This document shows, piece after piece, positions 1 to 10,005 of a stretch of 21,061 bases of DNA. This stretch comes from Acanthaster planci (Eukaryota; Echinodermata; Asteroidea; Valvatida; Acanthasteridae), in contig NW_019091522.1 of the NCBI RefSeq assembly GCF_001949145.1, positions 273,821 to 294,881 on the forward strand, read 5' to 3'. The position numbers were made by a program, and so were the translations under genes. Under the pieces are notes generated by a model. It was not told the DNA's origin, made no database searches, and saw only the letters and a program-made list of their open reading frames with translations. The stretch's first letter is position 1. Each line of letters begins with the position of its first letter.

Positions 1-526
1 AAGCTTATTAAACACAAGCAGAACAGAAAAGAGACAGATTGAAAAATGTAACTTCCGAATGTCCACTAAGATCTCTTCTAAAACATTCACCCATATTTCA
101 ACTTCAAAAGCTAGAAAGCTAAGTTACATGTTACCCCAAGAACTGCTATTACCATAAGCCTGACATTAAACATAAGATTTTTGTCAGCACACGATTTCCC
201 AGGGGATTGTTGTGTGCTGTGACTCCTGACAAGCCCAGTGTTATTTTGGAGACATTGTTTGTATGCAGAGTATATGTTTGGATGTCACTTTTATCATTAA
301 CAGATTAGTGAAAAATTACGGTTTGCTCTGAGGAAAGTGCCTTTGAGATTTGTGTTTATTTAAGGTAATGAAAGGAAAAAGGTATCCAGACACTACAAAC
401 AGCTTCAAGACTCAAAATTCTACATACCTGTTATCCCCTTTCAGTTCAGTACTGTTCCAATGCAACTTATGCCCACTAATCCATTTTTTTTTCAAAGAGG
501 GATCTATCATTTTTCTTTTCTTGCAG
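1..526. other. Non-coding stretch with HindIII site at base 1
   Basis: No supported coding region. The first six bases are AAGCTT, a HindIII site, which fits a clone or restriction-fragment end but could be chance. The last part (about 481-526) is pyrimidine-rich and ends in TTGCAG, and serves as the splice-acceptor tract of the candidate exon that follows. Confidence 0.4.
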
Positions 527-592
527 GTCTCAGTTGTACCGACATTGCCGGATTCTGTGAAATCCTTCCATACTTCCATTTTTCTCCACCTT
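527..592 (+). CDS. Candidate internal exon, unknown protein
   Basis: This is a 66-bp segment between strong splice signals: a T/C-rich tract ending TTTTCTTGCAG just upstream and GTAAGT immediately after base 592. Two of its three frames are open. Read from its first base it encodes 22 residues beginning VSVVPTLPDSVKS. Read from the third base it encodes LSCTDIAGFCEILPYFHFSPP with one base left over. The first reading joins in phase to the candidate exon at 1899, and the second joins in phase to the candidate at 1196. I recognise no family in either reading. The splice context is the main evidence; the coding evidence is weak because the segment is so short. It could be chance or an untranslated exon. 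Confidence 0.3.
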
Positions 593-962
593 GTAAGTTG
601 ATGAACATGTGAATGTCCAACTACAGTCGTGTGTGACAGTTACTCTTTACAAGCTATGACTCAAGCACACTTGTACCAGATGGATTTGAAATGTTAGGTT
701 GGCGTTACTTGGCCATTGAATAGCAACTCAGCATCTTCAGACCAGCAAACTATTTCTGGGCATGGCTCTTACAGCTAGAGAGATTTGTTTCACTGACCGT
801 CTGAATATATGGCCAGTACACGTATTTCTCGTTGGGATGAGTTGTTTTCTTTAGGTAATTTTAACCCAACTCCCTGGCTATTTAAAGCAAGGAAGTTTCT
901 CAGGCTCCTTCAAATTAAACACAGTGGAGAACACCACGAACACTGTAACAATAGAAGTCACA

Positions 963-1035
963 TGTCCTCACAAGTCCCTGCAAGTCCATCATGATGAGTC
1001 ATCCAGTCTTAAGCCAAGTCACAGTCCAATACAAA
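963..1035 (+). repeat. AAGTCC-rich dispersed repeat, copy 1
   Basis: The segment starts ACAAGTCCCTGCAAGTCCAT and continues through a GTCTTAAGC motif. The same order of motifs appears on the opposite strand at 6835-6920: repeated AAGTCC words, then AGTC..TC..ATC, then TCTTAAGC. This is therefore a dispersed repeat built from degenerate 10-11-bp units rather than unique sequence. A small ORF running through it (924-1139) is not taken as a gene. Confidence 0.55.
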
Positions 1036-1195
1036 TAAATTGTGACAGAAGCATTCCTTTATTATTTATCCTACCAGGGCTCCCAGTCCTCCCCCCCCAA
1101 AAAAAAGTGTTCTTTTTCCTTACAAAAGTCAGCATTTGAAACAAATTGCTTTGACCAAATTTAGCTTGTGCTAATCTTTTTTCCAATTATCCCAG

Positions 1196-1410
1196 TACCA
1201 GTACGTTTACATGTCTGTCCACCGTGTGAATCCAAACACACTCCCCCAACATCAGGCAAAGTGGATTCAGACTCAGTGTTGGATGTTGACGGCTTGAATT
1301 GTATAGAAAGAGAGCAGACTGTTCTGCTTTGGTGGAGAACATTTCATGACAACCAAAAGAAACAAAACAAAATGGAAATTCACAAAATACCCTACTGCCC
1401 CGTCCTGTAA
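1196..1410 (+). CDS. Candidate terminal exon, unknown protein
   Basis: The stretch 1168-1410 is open. A plausible acceptor (CTTTTTTCCAATTATCCCAG) ends at 1195, with a second in-phase AG six bases later, a tandem acceptor. Translation from there runs PVRLHVCPPCESKHTPP, then a charged part containing KVDSDSVLDVD and EREQTVLLWWR, and ends at TAA 1408-1410. The two leading bases complete a codon with the single trailing base of the 527-592 candidate (second reading). No good donor is seen, so it would be a last exon, but there is no clear AATAAA close downstream. No family recognised. It may be a chance ORF. Confidence 0.2.
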
Positions 1411-1898
1411 AAGCACAATAGGCAGAACACTGTCACTGAACATGATTCTTAAAAAAAAAGCTCACTCCGTGGAACGCTTGTTTGCAACTAGTGTTTGCAG
1501 ATACATTCATCACAATGGCTGACTAGTGTGAATGGGAATGAGTTATGCACTTGACTCACTTGAATCACATCATACATGCCATCACTGTCAAATACTTAAC
1601 AACAGGCAAACTACACCAGTGCTTTTGGAGCCTTGAGCAAAACAAAAGCATGAGTCAAGGATAACTTGCATTCATTTCTTTTTCACCTGCGTTGCACAAG
1701 CTCGTCAATGGTGGTTTCAAGTCCTGTGCCACTTGTAGCACGAACTGTGAATTTTTTCACAAGCCCTTAGACAACACCAAACATACAATTTTATAAACTG
1801 TATATTGGTGAATGGTAAAACACCCAATACAAAGCGACAGTACTCATATTTAAGACACCTGTACATGTATGTGTGAGCACTTATCTCTTTTCCCAAAG

Positions 1899-2129
1899 GT
1901 AAAACCTGCAGAAGAGGAGGCAACCACGAAATGTGAAGAGACATTAAATGCCTTACATTTAGTCTCCAGGCCAGGCCACAGTGGCCTCCTAGCCTGCATG
2001 TGCCACCTACACGATGGTAGCGACAGGACATTGGGATTCTATAGACGGCTCGCGAGGAGTCTAGATACCCAGGGAAAAGCCAAGAAAGTCCAAGCATTCC
2101 TTGTTGTCTACACAACTCCCAAAGATGAG
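1899..2129 (+). CDS. Candidate internal exon, unknown protein
   Basis: This 231-bp stretch (77 codons, phase 0 at both ends) follows a pyrimidine-rich acceptor ending CCCAAAG at 1898 and is followed by GAG|GTAAAC. A second, stronger donor, TAG|GTGAGT, lies at 2155/2156 in the same open frame. Only one plus-strand frame is open. The product is hydrophilic and looks protein-like, beginning VKPAEEEATTKCEETLNAL, with a later RTLGFYRRLARSLD and KVQAFLVVYTTPKDE. It is richer in GC than its flanks. I do not recognise the family. The opposite strand is also open (1717-2115), but its translation is Cys/Trp/His-rich and less convincing. The phase fits the exon candidate at 527-592. Confidence 0.35.
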
Positions 2130-2155
2130 GTAAACTATTATGTAGGTTTTGCTAG

Positions 2156-3707
2156 GTGAGTTCAACTGTTATGGAACATCAGGTGGCACAGAATTCGGTC
2201 ATACACTTATGCGATTGTAAAATCTGCTTGGATTGTTTAACCACTTTGCATTAGAGGACATAAACACACAATACATTTTCATACACGGGTGTCGCTGAAA
2301 GTCAACGTACAGGGTTCCTCAAGATCCCTGTGAATGACATTTAAACTCGCATATCCAGTGTTTTTGGTAAATACACAAAGTCCCAGATGGGTGGAGGTTG
2401 GCCATGAGCTTGACCACTATGTATGGCCTGCTGTGATAGCAAATATCTTTCTCTGCATGTGCCCTAGAGTTCAGAAAAACATGAGTCTGCAGTAAGAAAT
2501 ATCTGTTCCAATACTGTTGAAATGATCTCTTGCTAATCAGCATGTCATCACAGGTTTCACAAAGAGGCAAATTTCTCACTGGAGAGTAAATCTAGGTTTC
2601 AATAAGATTACATATGAAGTTGGTCTCTTCATCAAACACTTATCTTCTCAATATTAAGCATTCCTCTGACTTAACCAATGCTACTCCATGAGAGAGGGGA
2701 GTGTAAATGACACAGAACTGTAAAATGATATTCATAGAATTTAATGAAAGTGGATTATTTTGTAAACAAGTGTGTTCATGAACACTCATAATTCCTGTGA
2801 AAATGGTACACACACTAGACAGTTTTGCTGTAGCGTGTGCCATGTGCAAAATTGTTACATTTGTATTCATTTCCAGAGTCAAATTCATGTGAGTTTTGCC
2901 TTTTTTTCCCTACGTTACATCTGTGGAAGACAAATTTGTCTTTTTGTGAAAACTAGAAATGCGGTTTGGTTGAATTTTGCCTCACAGAGATCATCGTAAA
3001 TTGGCTGACTTCAGTAGATTTGTAAAAAAAAATGATTACACCAACTCAGGTTTGTCATACGCTAGTCAATTTTACAAAACAGAAAAAAAAAAATAGAAAT
3101 TAAAAAAAAAAAAATTCGGGGCCACTCTGTCTCGTCATAAAAACCATGACGATTTGTGACTTGGCTGTATATCAAGAGTTGGCCTGTGGGCTCTATATCA
3201 TGCCCTTTCCAAAGATTAAAAAATTTGGGTCAAATGTAACTTTTTCTACAAGTAGTTTTAAGAAAGTTACAGACGTGGAATTTTGCTGTTGATCAGCTTA
3301 CTTCTCGTTTATGGCATTACAAATTGACAGACATGTCATGTAAAGTTTGGAATTTCCTCTTTTTTCTTAATTCCCAGTTGCATGACTGAAGCTATGTTAA
3401 TACTCCAACTGGGTATTGTGTTACAGTCATTCATTGATTGAAAATTACAGTTCTGTGCCGAATTCTGTGGAAATCAACAGTGTTTTGTCATATTTGAAAG
3501 CATTTGAAAGCAAAACTGAATTGCTGGACATGGTATCTCAGCTATTCTGGCCACATTTGAACAGGTGTGTTTTTGGTGGAGATGTTTACATCATGGCGCA
3601 GCCTCACAAGATAAGGTCGTATGGAATCAAGTGAAATCAATAAGACTTTTCCTCAATTTGCTTTGATGTCTTAGGAACAGCAAACAATATCCAAAGTCTG
3701 TGAGATG
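2156..3707. other. Non-coding stretch, no gene seen
   Basis: I see no supported gene. ORFs on both strands are short and lack splice context. Two A-runs (11 at about 3083 and 13 at about 3102) lie 8 bp apart and may mark an old retroposed tail, but I found no body for such an element. A short inverted pair, GTAACTTT with AAAGTTAC, occurs at about 3236-3270. Confidence 0.5.
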
Positions 3708-4052
3708 TTAGCTGGCTTGATATTGGACAGGAATCCCCAGATGAGCGGCCAACTCTTTGTCATCTCTGACCAGGATTAGAGCATCCATGTCACCCCTGTC
3801 AGTTGTCACCAAATTCCAGCAACTGTCAGACTGCTGAACATTTGATCACCTTTAATCTTAGCCAGATGAGATTCACACAGCATGTTTGCCAGGTCAGATC
3901 ACATTATAGTGACATGCACTCTTGATTCCTGTGAGAGTGCATACATGTAGTTTTGGTACTGGCATGGTAAACATTTCATCCAGTCCATTGGGAGTGTACC
4001 CATTTACAAAAAGGCTTTGTGCTGCACGTTGACCCTGTGTTAGAGGATGGGT
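3708..4052 (-). pseudogene. Possible decayed coding fragment, unknown family
   Basis: Read on the minus strand, protein-like sequence appears in three successive overlapping frames. These are 4052-3897 (includes SLFVNGYTPNGLDEMFTMPV), 3898-3809 (SDLANMLCESHLAKIKGDQM and following) and 3845-3708 (includes DALILVRDDKELAAHLGIPV, stop TAA at 3708-3710). Such a relay is what a reading frame broken by two frameshifts would give. The last piece loosely resembles the D-D-x-E-L-A...G-I-P ending seen in PIN-type nuclease folds, but this is too little to name it. Each open piece is short enough to arise by chance in AT-rich DNA. The fragment stops just before the GGCCTT-rich repeat and the TTAA element to its right. 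Confidence 0.25.
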
Positions 4053-4111
4053 TCATCCTAACACCTGTGCCTTTTATTAACAGAAACCAGTGATGTAGTG
4101 TCGCAATGCTG

Positions 4112-4142
4112 AGCTTTGGCCTTCAGGGCCTTGGCTTTATCC
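4112..4142. repeat. GGCCTT-rich repeat, left half (split by MITE)
   Basis: The sequence carries repeated GGCCTT/GCCTTGGC words (TTGGCCTTCAGGGCCTTGGC). The same word pattern resumes at 4791-4857, directly after the TTAA-flanked element. Removing that element brings the two halves together, so it seems to have inserted into a GGCCTT-rich repeat. Confidence 0.45.
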
Positions 4143-4790
4143 TTAAAGGGTAGCTGCAATCAATATGTTTTGATGCAAACCTTCAAAAGCACCTTTGTGT
4201 CTCAGTTAACCTTATTTTCAACATTTGTTTCACTATTTCGAGGGTTAATTTTTTTGCCCTTTTGGCTTTTATGCTAATTAGTATTGCTATATTCATGAGA
4301 AAAACTGTGATGTCATCTCTGGAGGAAAGCGTCAGTGTTGGGTTGGTTTGTACGCAAAAAAGTCCTTCAATTTTCTAGATTTTGTTGGGCTGAATTTTCT
4401 CCTCTTTTCTGATTCACCGATGTTTATGTGCATACGATAAGCAAGTATCAAAACTTTCCTCTGAAGTATTTCAGTCAGTAAATTCTGGGTTCACAGTTTG
4501 AACAGAAAAACCTATGCACTGAACAATGTCTTCCCTAGATGACATCACAGCAACAAGAGCCCTTAGTTGTCCAGGAAAGCATGGCTCATTTTAAGTGTAT
4601 AGTCCTAACAGTCCCAAATCCTCCAATTTTCAAAATGATTTTACATACACCCTGGGGGTGGGGTTAGGGTTGAAAAAAAGCACTTTTCAATGAATTTAAA
4701 GAAATAAGAAAGTAAAAGAGTTTTTATACATTGCAGAATACACAGTTGCAAAAACATGTGTTAGAAAAATTCATTGCAGCTGCACTTTAA
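4143..4790. mobile_element. TTAA-flanked MITE (Kolobok/piggyBac-like)
   Basis: The ends are imperfect inverted repeats. The left end AGGGTAGCTGCAATCAAT (from 4147) matches the reverse complement of the right end, AGTGCAGCTGCAATGAAT (ending 4786), with three mismatches in 18. A TTAA lies directly outside each end (4143-4146 and 4787-4790), the target duplication typical of Kolobok and piggyBac superfamilies. The 640-bp interior has no transposase-like ORF, so it is non-autonomous. Superfamily is not settled; AGGG ends favour Kolobok by general knowledge. The flanks are halves of one GGCCTT-rich repeat. Confidence 0.75.
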
Positions 4791-4857
4791 GGCCTAAGGG
4801 AAAAGCCTTGGCCTTGCGGGGCCAATGCTTTGTCATTTTGGAGCCTTGCTAGGCCCA
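4791..4857. repeat. GGCCTT-rich repeat, right half
   Basis: Continuation of the repeat at 4112-4142 on the other side of the TTAA element, with words GGCCTAAGG, GCCTTGGCCTTGC, GGGGCCAATGC and GAGCCTTGCTAGGCCC. It is AT-poor compared with its surroundings. Confidence 0.45.
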
Positions 4858-5069
4858 CTGATTTTCTTTTCCAACTTTCCAGGTAAATTTGTTTGAAGTT
4901 TTGCACTTCTGCAAACGGTAACTTTGGGTCACATGTGAATTGTTTTTTAAGCCTTCAGTATCTTATTTAAACATGTTTTGCCCTGTGACGGAAAAGCATC
5001 ATAGATTTGTACACATTCACTATTACTGCATTATATTTGTTACCATGCTACTTCCCCAAAACAAACTAC

Positions 5070-5876
5070 GGTAATTTCCGGAATAAAAGCCGTGCGGATT
5101 AGAAGCGGCAGCACATAAAAATCGGCAAATTAAGATTTAAAGTTGGTGTATAAGCCGCACCATGGTGCTGAATGATCCAACCATGGAGATCATCATGCTG
5201 TGCGCTGAAGCACCAGTTATGGTTCCATTACACATGCAATCTTCATTAGCAGAGTGCCAAGGAGGGCCACTACATGTATCAAAAAGGAATTTAAGTCCTT
5301 GAAAATTACCAATTTTTACGGGCTGGATGATTATCCTGGTTGCATGGGCCAGGCAATTTATGCAGACGGGGCTTGGGATGTGCAGTAAACACTGATAAAT
5401 CTTGATAACTTGAAGTAGGTTAGGCCTAAGTTGAAAGTCGGACGACTTATTCCTGCCTAAAGAATAGGTTTTTATGTACAAAATGCCTCCGTAACTCGAA
5501 ATGTCCACACCACTATAGCCGCGTATGTTGAAATTTGGTAACGACAATCAAAAAACACCACAAAATCGCTTCAAAAATAGTAGGCGAAGGACTACTGCGA
5601 GACCTAATAAATAGTTCAAGTCATCATTGTCATGCCCGAATCACACAAGTGTTCACACAGAACTGCTTGTGTCGTATGCACTGCACTGCGACCATGACCA
5701 ATCCCACTTTCAGCTAGCCTGACTGCTACCGCAGACCCATTTGCAGACAGTCCAATCACTGACTCTTTCTGATTACTACAAGGTTGCTGTATAAGCCAGC
5801 CAGCGTGTAAGTCACAGAGATATTTTTCAGCGTGAGAATCAATGTATGAGCTGCCTCTTATAATCCGAAAATTACA
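5070..5876. mobile_element. Inverted-repeat DNA element, TATAAGCC type
   Basis: The left end reads GTAATTTCCGGAATAAAAGC. The reverse complement of the right end reads GTAATTTTCGGATTATAAG and continues similarly. Both arms carry subterminal TATAAGCC words (about 5150 on the plus strand, about 5793 pointing the other way). This fits a non-autonomous element with long degenerate inverted ends, about 0.8 kb. I could not find an unambiguous target-site duplication, so the outer limits are good to a few bases. Open frames inside (5137-5547 and 5616-5903, minus strand) resemble no transposase I know and are not taken as genes. Confidence 0.6.
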
Positions 5877-6185
5877 GGAATCATTTTCTGTACATACAAC
5901 CATGTACTTTATTACTTGTGGCCCTAATATGCCTAAGGCCAGGAAGATACAGTTATATAGGATAGATATGTAGAAAATTGTCTTATCTGTGCTAAGGACT
6001 GATGATCATGCTCTGAATTCTCTACTGGTTACTTTCCACATGGTCTGATCTTGAGCGCATGTCATACATAGTTCACTTTATATGTCATCTGTAACTGGAT
6101 TTCAATCAATGTAATAAACAACTGTTTTCAAACAGCCTGTGCTCCCTAAAAAAGATGCAGAGAGGTTTCTAGCAGGGCAGGCCAT
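5877..6185. other. Non-coding stretch
   Basis: I see no gene or repeat signature in this AT-rich interval. A short GGCAGGCCATCCTGCC palindrome spans its right edge (about 6177-6192). Confidence 0.4.
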
Positions 6186-6243
6186 CCTGCCAAAATTTGA
6201 TGACACCCTGCTAAAATGTTGCCACCTGCCAAAATTTTCACCA
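6186..6243 (+). repeat. Three-unit 19-20-bp tandem repeat
   Basis: Three adjacent units follow the pattern CCTGCCAAAATTTTCACCA: 6186-6205, 6206-6224 and 6225-6243. They differ by a few substitutions and one length change. A fourth decayed start (CCTTGCTG) follows. Confidence 0.6.
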
Positions 6244-6834
6244 CCTTGCTGTGTTTTTTTCCATTGGATTTTCCCAATTCTCTATTGTCTTCACAGTTAT
6301 TTAAGTATGGAGAAGTTGCTTACACTCTGTGGAACAAACATGATGAGTTTACCAACATCAGTAAACAGCAGCATTGCAATGGTGTTTATGATCAAACTCA
6401 GATCTTGACACATTGTACGCAACATTAAGCATTCGCATCTGTACATGTAATACGTACACAAGAAAGCCTTTGCTTTGACCCTGGCAGAAACCCTTTGACT
6501 GGCATCATTTCAACCAATAAAGCATTTATTTATAACAATCAAAAGCAACTTCCAAACAGAATGCCATTCCTACCGTATGGACAGTGTATTATTCTTTATG
6601 TGCTAGTTTCCTTTTACTAATACATCAAAGAGAGGGTTTCTCAAAATTGCATTTGTAATAATGAAATTCACAGAGGAAGAAGCAGACTCCATTAATCATG
6701 CTAATCCACTATTTTTTTCAGAGATGGATTCAAGTCAATCACGAGTCCTTTCAGAAGCCCCTTAACAAGTCCACTAATAAGTAACAGGGTGAACAATGAC
6801 AAAAGAATGCTTTTGTCAGAGTTAATTTGAATAG
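6244..6834. other. Non-coding stretch
   Basis: No supported coding sequence. Short overlapping ORFs at 6139-6428 lack splice context and any recognisable motif. Nothing else seen. Confidence 0.4.
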
Positions 6835-6920
6835 CTTGTAAATTAGCTTAAGATTGAATGACTTTTGATAGACTTGTGATGGACTTACAGGGACTTGCAG
6901 GGACTTGTGATGGACTCTAG
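6835..6920 (-). repeat. AAGTCC-rich dispersed repeat, copy 2 (inverted)
   Basis: From 6871 the plus strand shows nearly perfect 10-bp phasing: GACTTGTGAT, GGACTTACAG, GGACTTGCAG, GGACTTGTGAT, GGACTCTAG. Its reverse complement matches the repeat at 963-1035, including the GTCAATC..TCTTAAGC tail (plus strand GCTTAAGATTGAATGAC at about 6846). The two copies are therefore one family in opposite orientations. Confidence 0.6.
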
Positions 6921-8507
6921 TACAACACTGATTTGTTTTGTGCACACACAAAGTCTGAGAAGTCTGCAGAGGCAGACTGTGTTGAACTTAACTTTGCCAC
7001 TGTGCATAAGTGTTTTCATTTTGGGCAATTTAATTCATAGGGGAAGGGGCAGGCTAGCATTTTTCCAAAGGAATTTCCGGTTTTATACTTTTTAGTCCAT
7101 AGTGTCAAAAGGTGCCAATTTTATGCTGTGATTCCCCCCCCCAGTCTAGGATTCAGTAGTTAAATTTCAGAATTTACTTTCCTTGTAGAACTGTCCAAAA
7201 AGTGAGTGAAATGGGATTGTGTATGATTACATCAACAAGGTAGTCAGAGTGTCCAAATTTCACATTGATACACAAATACATATGTGTGCACTTGTCCTTT
7301 GTACATATACATGAACCTTTATTTTGCGAATGCATTTAGATGTGCTTTATATTCCTCTATCAAGCCACATCAGCTTTGGTTGCCAATATACCTATAAGCC
7401 TAGAAGTGGCCAAAACCACTAAGCAAAGGTGTGTATCTATCAGCTACAGCTGAAGTATTTTAGGCCGAGCCCAGTCTGTGTCTGTCTTGCATCATGTTTT
7501 GTGCAATACAGATCATATTCAGTCTTGCCACCTGTAAAAACATTTGCAATTTTTACACAGTGTATTCAACAAATTTAAAGTGCTTTTTAAAACAAGTTTC
7601 TTCAAGGTAACTAATTGTTTTTGTGTTTTTCCATTTTACTTGCTTATTCTGTGTATTCATAATCCTTGCTTCATATTTGTTTTTAATAAATGTTATTTTT
7701 GAGTATGTTTTAGAATAAACTATAAGTTTGTTACAAAGGCTCTTGATGACTGATTCCCTTTTGTGAAACTAAATTGGACAGATGTTTGTGATGGCGTTGC
7801 TATGGCAGGGACTGTACAGAACAACAGTCTTCAACAGGAATATATGTACGGAACCAGTGAGGACTAGAAGTTGAAGTTACATGTACAGGCAAAAAAAGGA
7901 ACATTGGGAAGTCCTCATCAGCTTGGACAAAACTTGGTATACTTGATGAGGAAGGTGACTGAGATGGGATTTCCTTGCGAATAGCTGAAGTTTCACTTGG
8001 GCACACAGATTTTGGAGCCTCTTACAATTCTATGCAATTTTTTTTCTCACCAGTTGCTCCTGATGGGAGCCAGAGTTTGTATTGTATTAATTTTACTGCC
8101 ATAAAATACTCAGTTAAAATTTTTCAGTTAAAACTTAATCTTTCCAAAACTCTTGGAGTCTGAAGTCTTTTATTGAAGTTCTGCTTTGTTCACACTAAAC
8201 CAGTTCAATATTTGGTAGCAAACTTGGCTCTGAGAAAGTACTCAACTGTTAGACCACCCTGGACCCTATTCCACATTGCAGTTACTAAAATCCATTGAAC
8301 AAGAAATCTGAACGGGGTTAGATTTTACTTGATTTCTCACAAATATAGCCTGAGAATGTCACCACTGATCAAATGTCTTGACCTGTTTTAGTCTAGTGTT
8401 TGCCTTGTACCCAGAGTAAATCCCTGTACTGATTGAGGCATTGCTAGATGATGTGCAGATAACTGCCATATGAAACTTGAGGGGCGAGATCAAGCAAGAG
8501 ATATTTG
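6921..8507. other. Non-coding stretch, no gene supported
   Basis: I find no recognisable gene. There is a C9 run at about 7134. A minus-strand open stretch at 7800-8006 is Ser/Pro-rich and somewhat protein-like (includes SETSAIRKEIPSQSPSSSS) but has no family signature. An open stretch at 8359-8547, also minus strand, is equally unidentifiable. Both lie downstream of the TRIM-like relic on the same strand, so they could be further debris of it; this is only inference. Confidence 0.35.
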
Positions 8508-8593
8508 TCGACCACTGGTCAATTTGTCCCTGGTGACCTCTACACAAGTTGTAACCTGGATAAAGGTACTAGGCAAAATTGACCAGTAGTTGA
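8508..8593. repeat. Imperfect inverted repeat (hairpin)
   Basis: The left arm 8508-8525 (TCGACCACTGGTCAATTT) is complementary to the right arm 8576-8593 (AAATTGACCAGTAGTTGA) with two mismatches, around a loop of 50 bases. A related word, ACCACTGATCAAATGTC, occurs in direct orientation at 8360-8376. No target duplication or transposon signature was seen. Confidence 0.55.
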
Positions 8594-8817
8594 CCAATGA
8601 TGGTTGCTCAAACTTCAGCTAATATTAGACATTGGCAAATGCAATGCTTTCATGATCAGCATGGTCGGCTGCTGTCAACCCATGCTTGGAAGACTCTACG
8701 TGGTCCATTTGGTTTTTCAACAACTTTTGTTATGACATAAAATGCATTAAAGGGGGCCAGTCAGTGAATGTTATGTTAGCAGTGTTTCCATGATGGCTTA
8801 ACATTTTTGTAATGAGT

Positions 8818-10005
8818 TTAAGAGCATTCCACAGCCTGTTTTATATAAGAATCAGCATGCGGCCCATAACTGGAATGGAACCAAAGAGTGGTTTCTGTTT
8901 GAAAATGAAAACTATCGAGTAGTGCCACATAACCATTGGGAGTGAACACTGGGGTACCCTTACCTCTCGTGTCTACAGCCTTAATGTACTGCCCTTATGT
9001 GAGAATAGAAACAATTAACTCTATTTCCCTTTTGGTTTACATAGACATCACCACCCCTGATGGTTTGCAAATGGTGTCAACTTTGAAAATGATGTTGCCC
9101 TTGTAATCAATACATAAGAAGTTTTCTTGCCACAGTTTATGTACATGAGATGGTTGCCACTAATGTTCATGTAGCTGTCAATCACTGGAGCAGGTACTGT
9201 TCTGATGAGGGATCCATCTGGGTTATGTAGAGATATGGAGCCCACTGCTATCAGATTATCACCCACTGCTAGGCATGATGATGCTTCACAGATGCCTGCC
9301 GTTTTACCTGGTGTAAAGTGACAGAGGTTTAAGATGTTGACTGCAGATGAAGAGCAAGAGTGAGTATACTGATCATCAATACTGTTGACACATGTACATG
9401 AAACTTTACCCTCAGGATTCAGTCTTATTGTTTTCTGGCCTCAACAGTGCCCTATCACCTGTTGAAAGTGACGTAATATCTTCCCGGATCTCAGCCTCAC
9501 ACCATAAATTCCATCTTTCTTTATGTAGAATTGCTCCAACTTGAGCATTGTGGTGATCCTTTGTGAAACCAATGAATGAGATGTCCCAAGTTGCACCATC
9601 AGGTTGTTCAAGTTTGTCGTTAGGCCTAATGTGTACATGTTTCAAGTACTGCAGATGCTCCTGCTGAAAGATGAATTCAAGATGCTCCACCTGAGTCATC
9701 TTACTCCCTGGCCTTTGGTTGCTCTCCTCTCAACAGCTGTTCCTGCCTTAGTAGATTCTGTAGTTGCTTTTCAACTTGGCCACTTCATCTGCAGGCAAGA
9801 TGGTTTTCTCTGGCACAGTGGGCATATTATTTCATCGTGGGATGGATGCTGTCTGTGCTTGAGTTTTTGGAGGCATTTTAGACAGAAGCTGTGGGAGCAG
9901 TTTTGCATCTATGGTTCTTGGTAACGGTTGTGGCAGATTGAACATTCCAGATGACCCTGGATGATTGAACTCAAAAAGTGATATTGCAGTTACACTGGCT
10001 GCCAT
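8818..10005 (-). pseudogene. TRIM-like gene relic: RING finger plus NHL-like propeller
   Basis: On the minus strand an ATG at 10005 in good context (AACAAAATGG) starts MAASVTAIS. After a shift near the A5 run at 9970-9976, a C3HC4 RING finger follows at 9944-9813: CSIC, then CSHSFCLKC, then CPLC. The typical TRIM continuation comes after another shift (TILPADEVAKLKSNY). Further down, propeller-like sequence appears: AVGDNLIAVGSISLHNPDGS, GDVYVNQKGNRVNCF, and GTPVFTPNGYVALLDSF near 8900. RING-TRIM proteins are usually E3 ubiquitin ligases, and NHL-type propellers bind RNA or protein partners. Damage seen: in-frame TAG at 9909-9911 inside the RING, TGA at 9441-9443 and 9048-9050, and at least four frameshifts. 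B-box and coiled coil are not evident. It is most likely a pseudogene; a low-quality draft of a live gene is the alternative. RING identity is strong, propeller identity moderate. Confidence 0.72.

Noticed and set aside
1717-2115. Minus-strand open frame of 132 codons
   Set aside because: It is antisense to the better-supported exon candidate at 1899, is rich in Cys, Trp and His, and lacks splice context.
3083-3114. Two A-runs that could be a retroposon tail
   Set aside because: No LINE or SINE body and no target duplication were found next to them.
5137-5547. Minus-strand open frame of 136 codons
   Set aside because: It lies wholly inside an inverted-end element, has no transposase or other motif, and its composition is irregular. 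Length alone is not enough in this sequence.
7800-8006. Ser/Pro-rich minus-strand open frame
   Set aside because: Somewhat protein-like, but with no motif, no clear splice sites and no family match; kept only as a remark in the non-coding entry.
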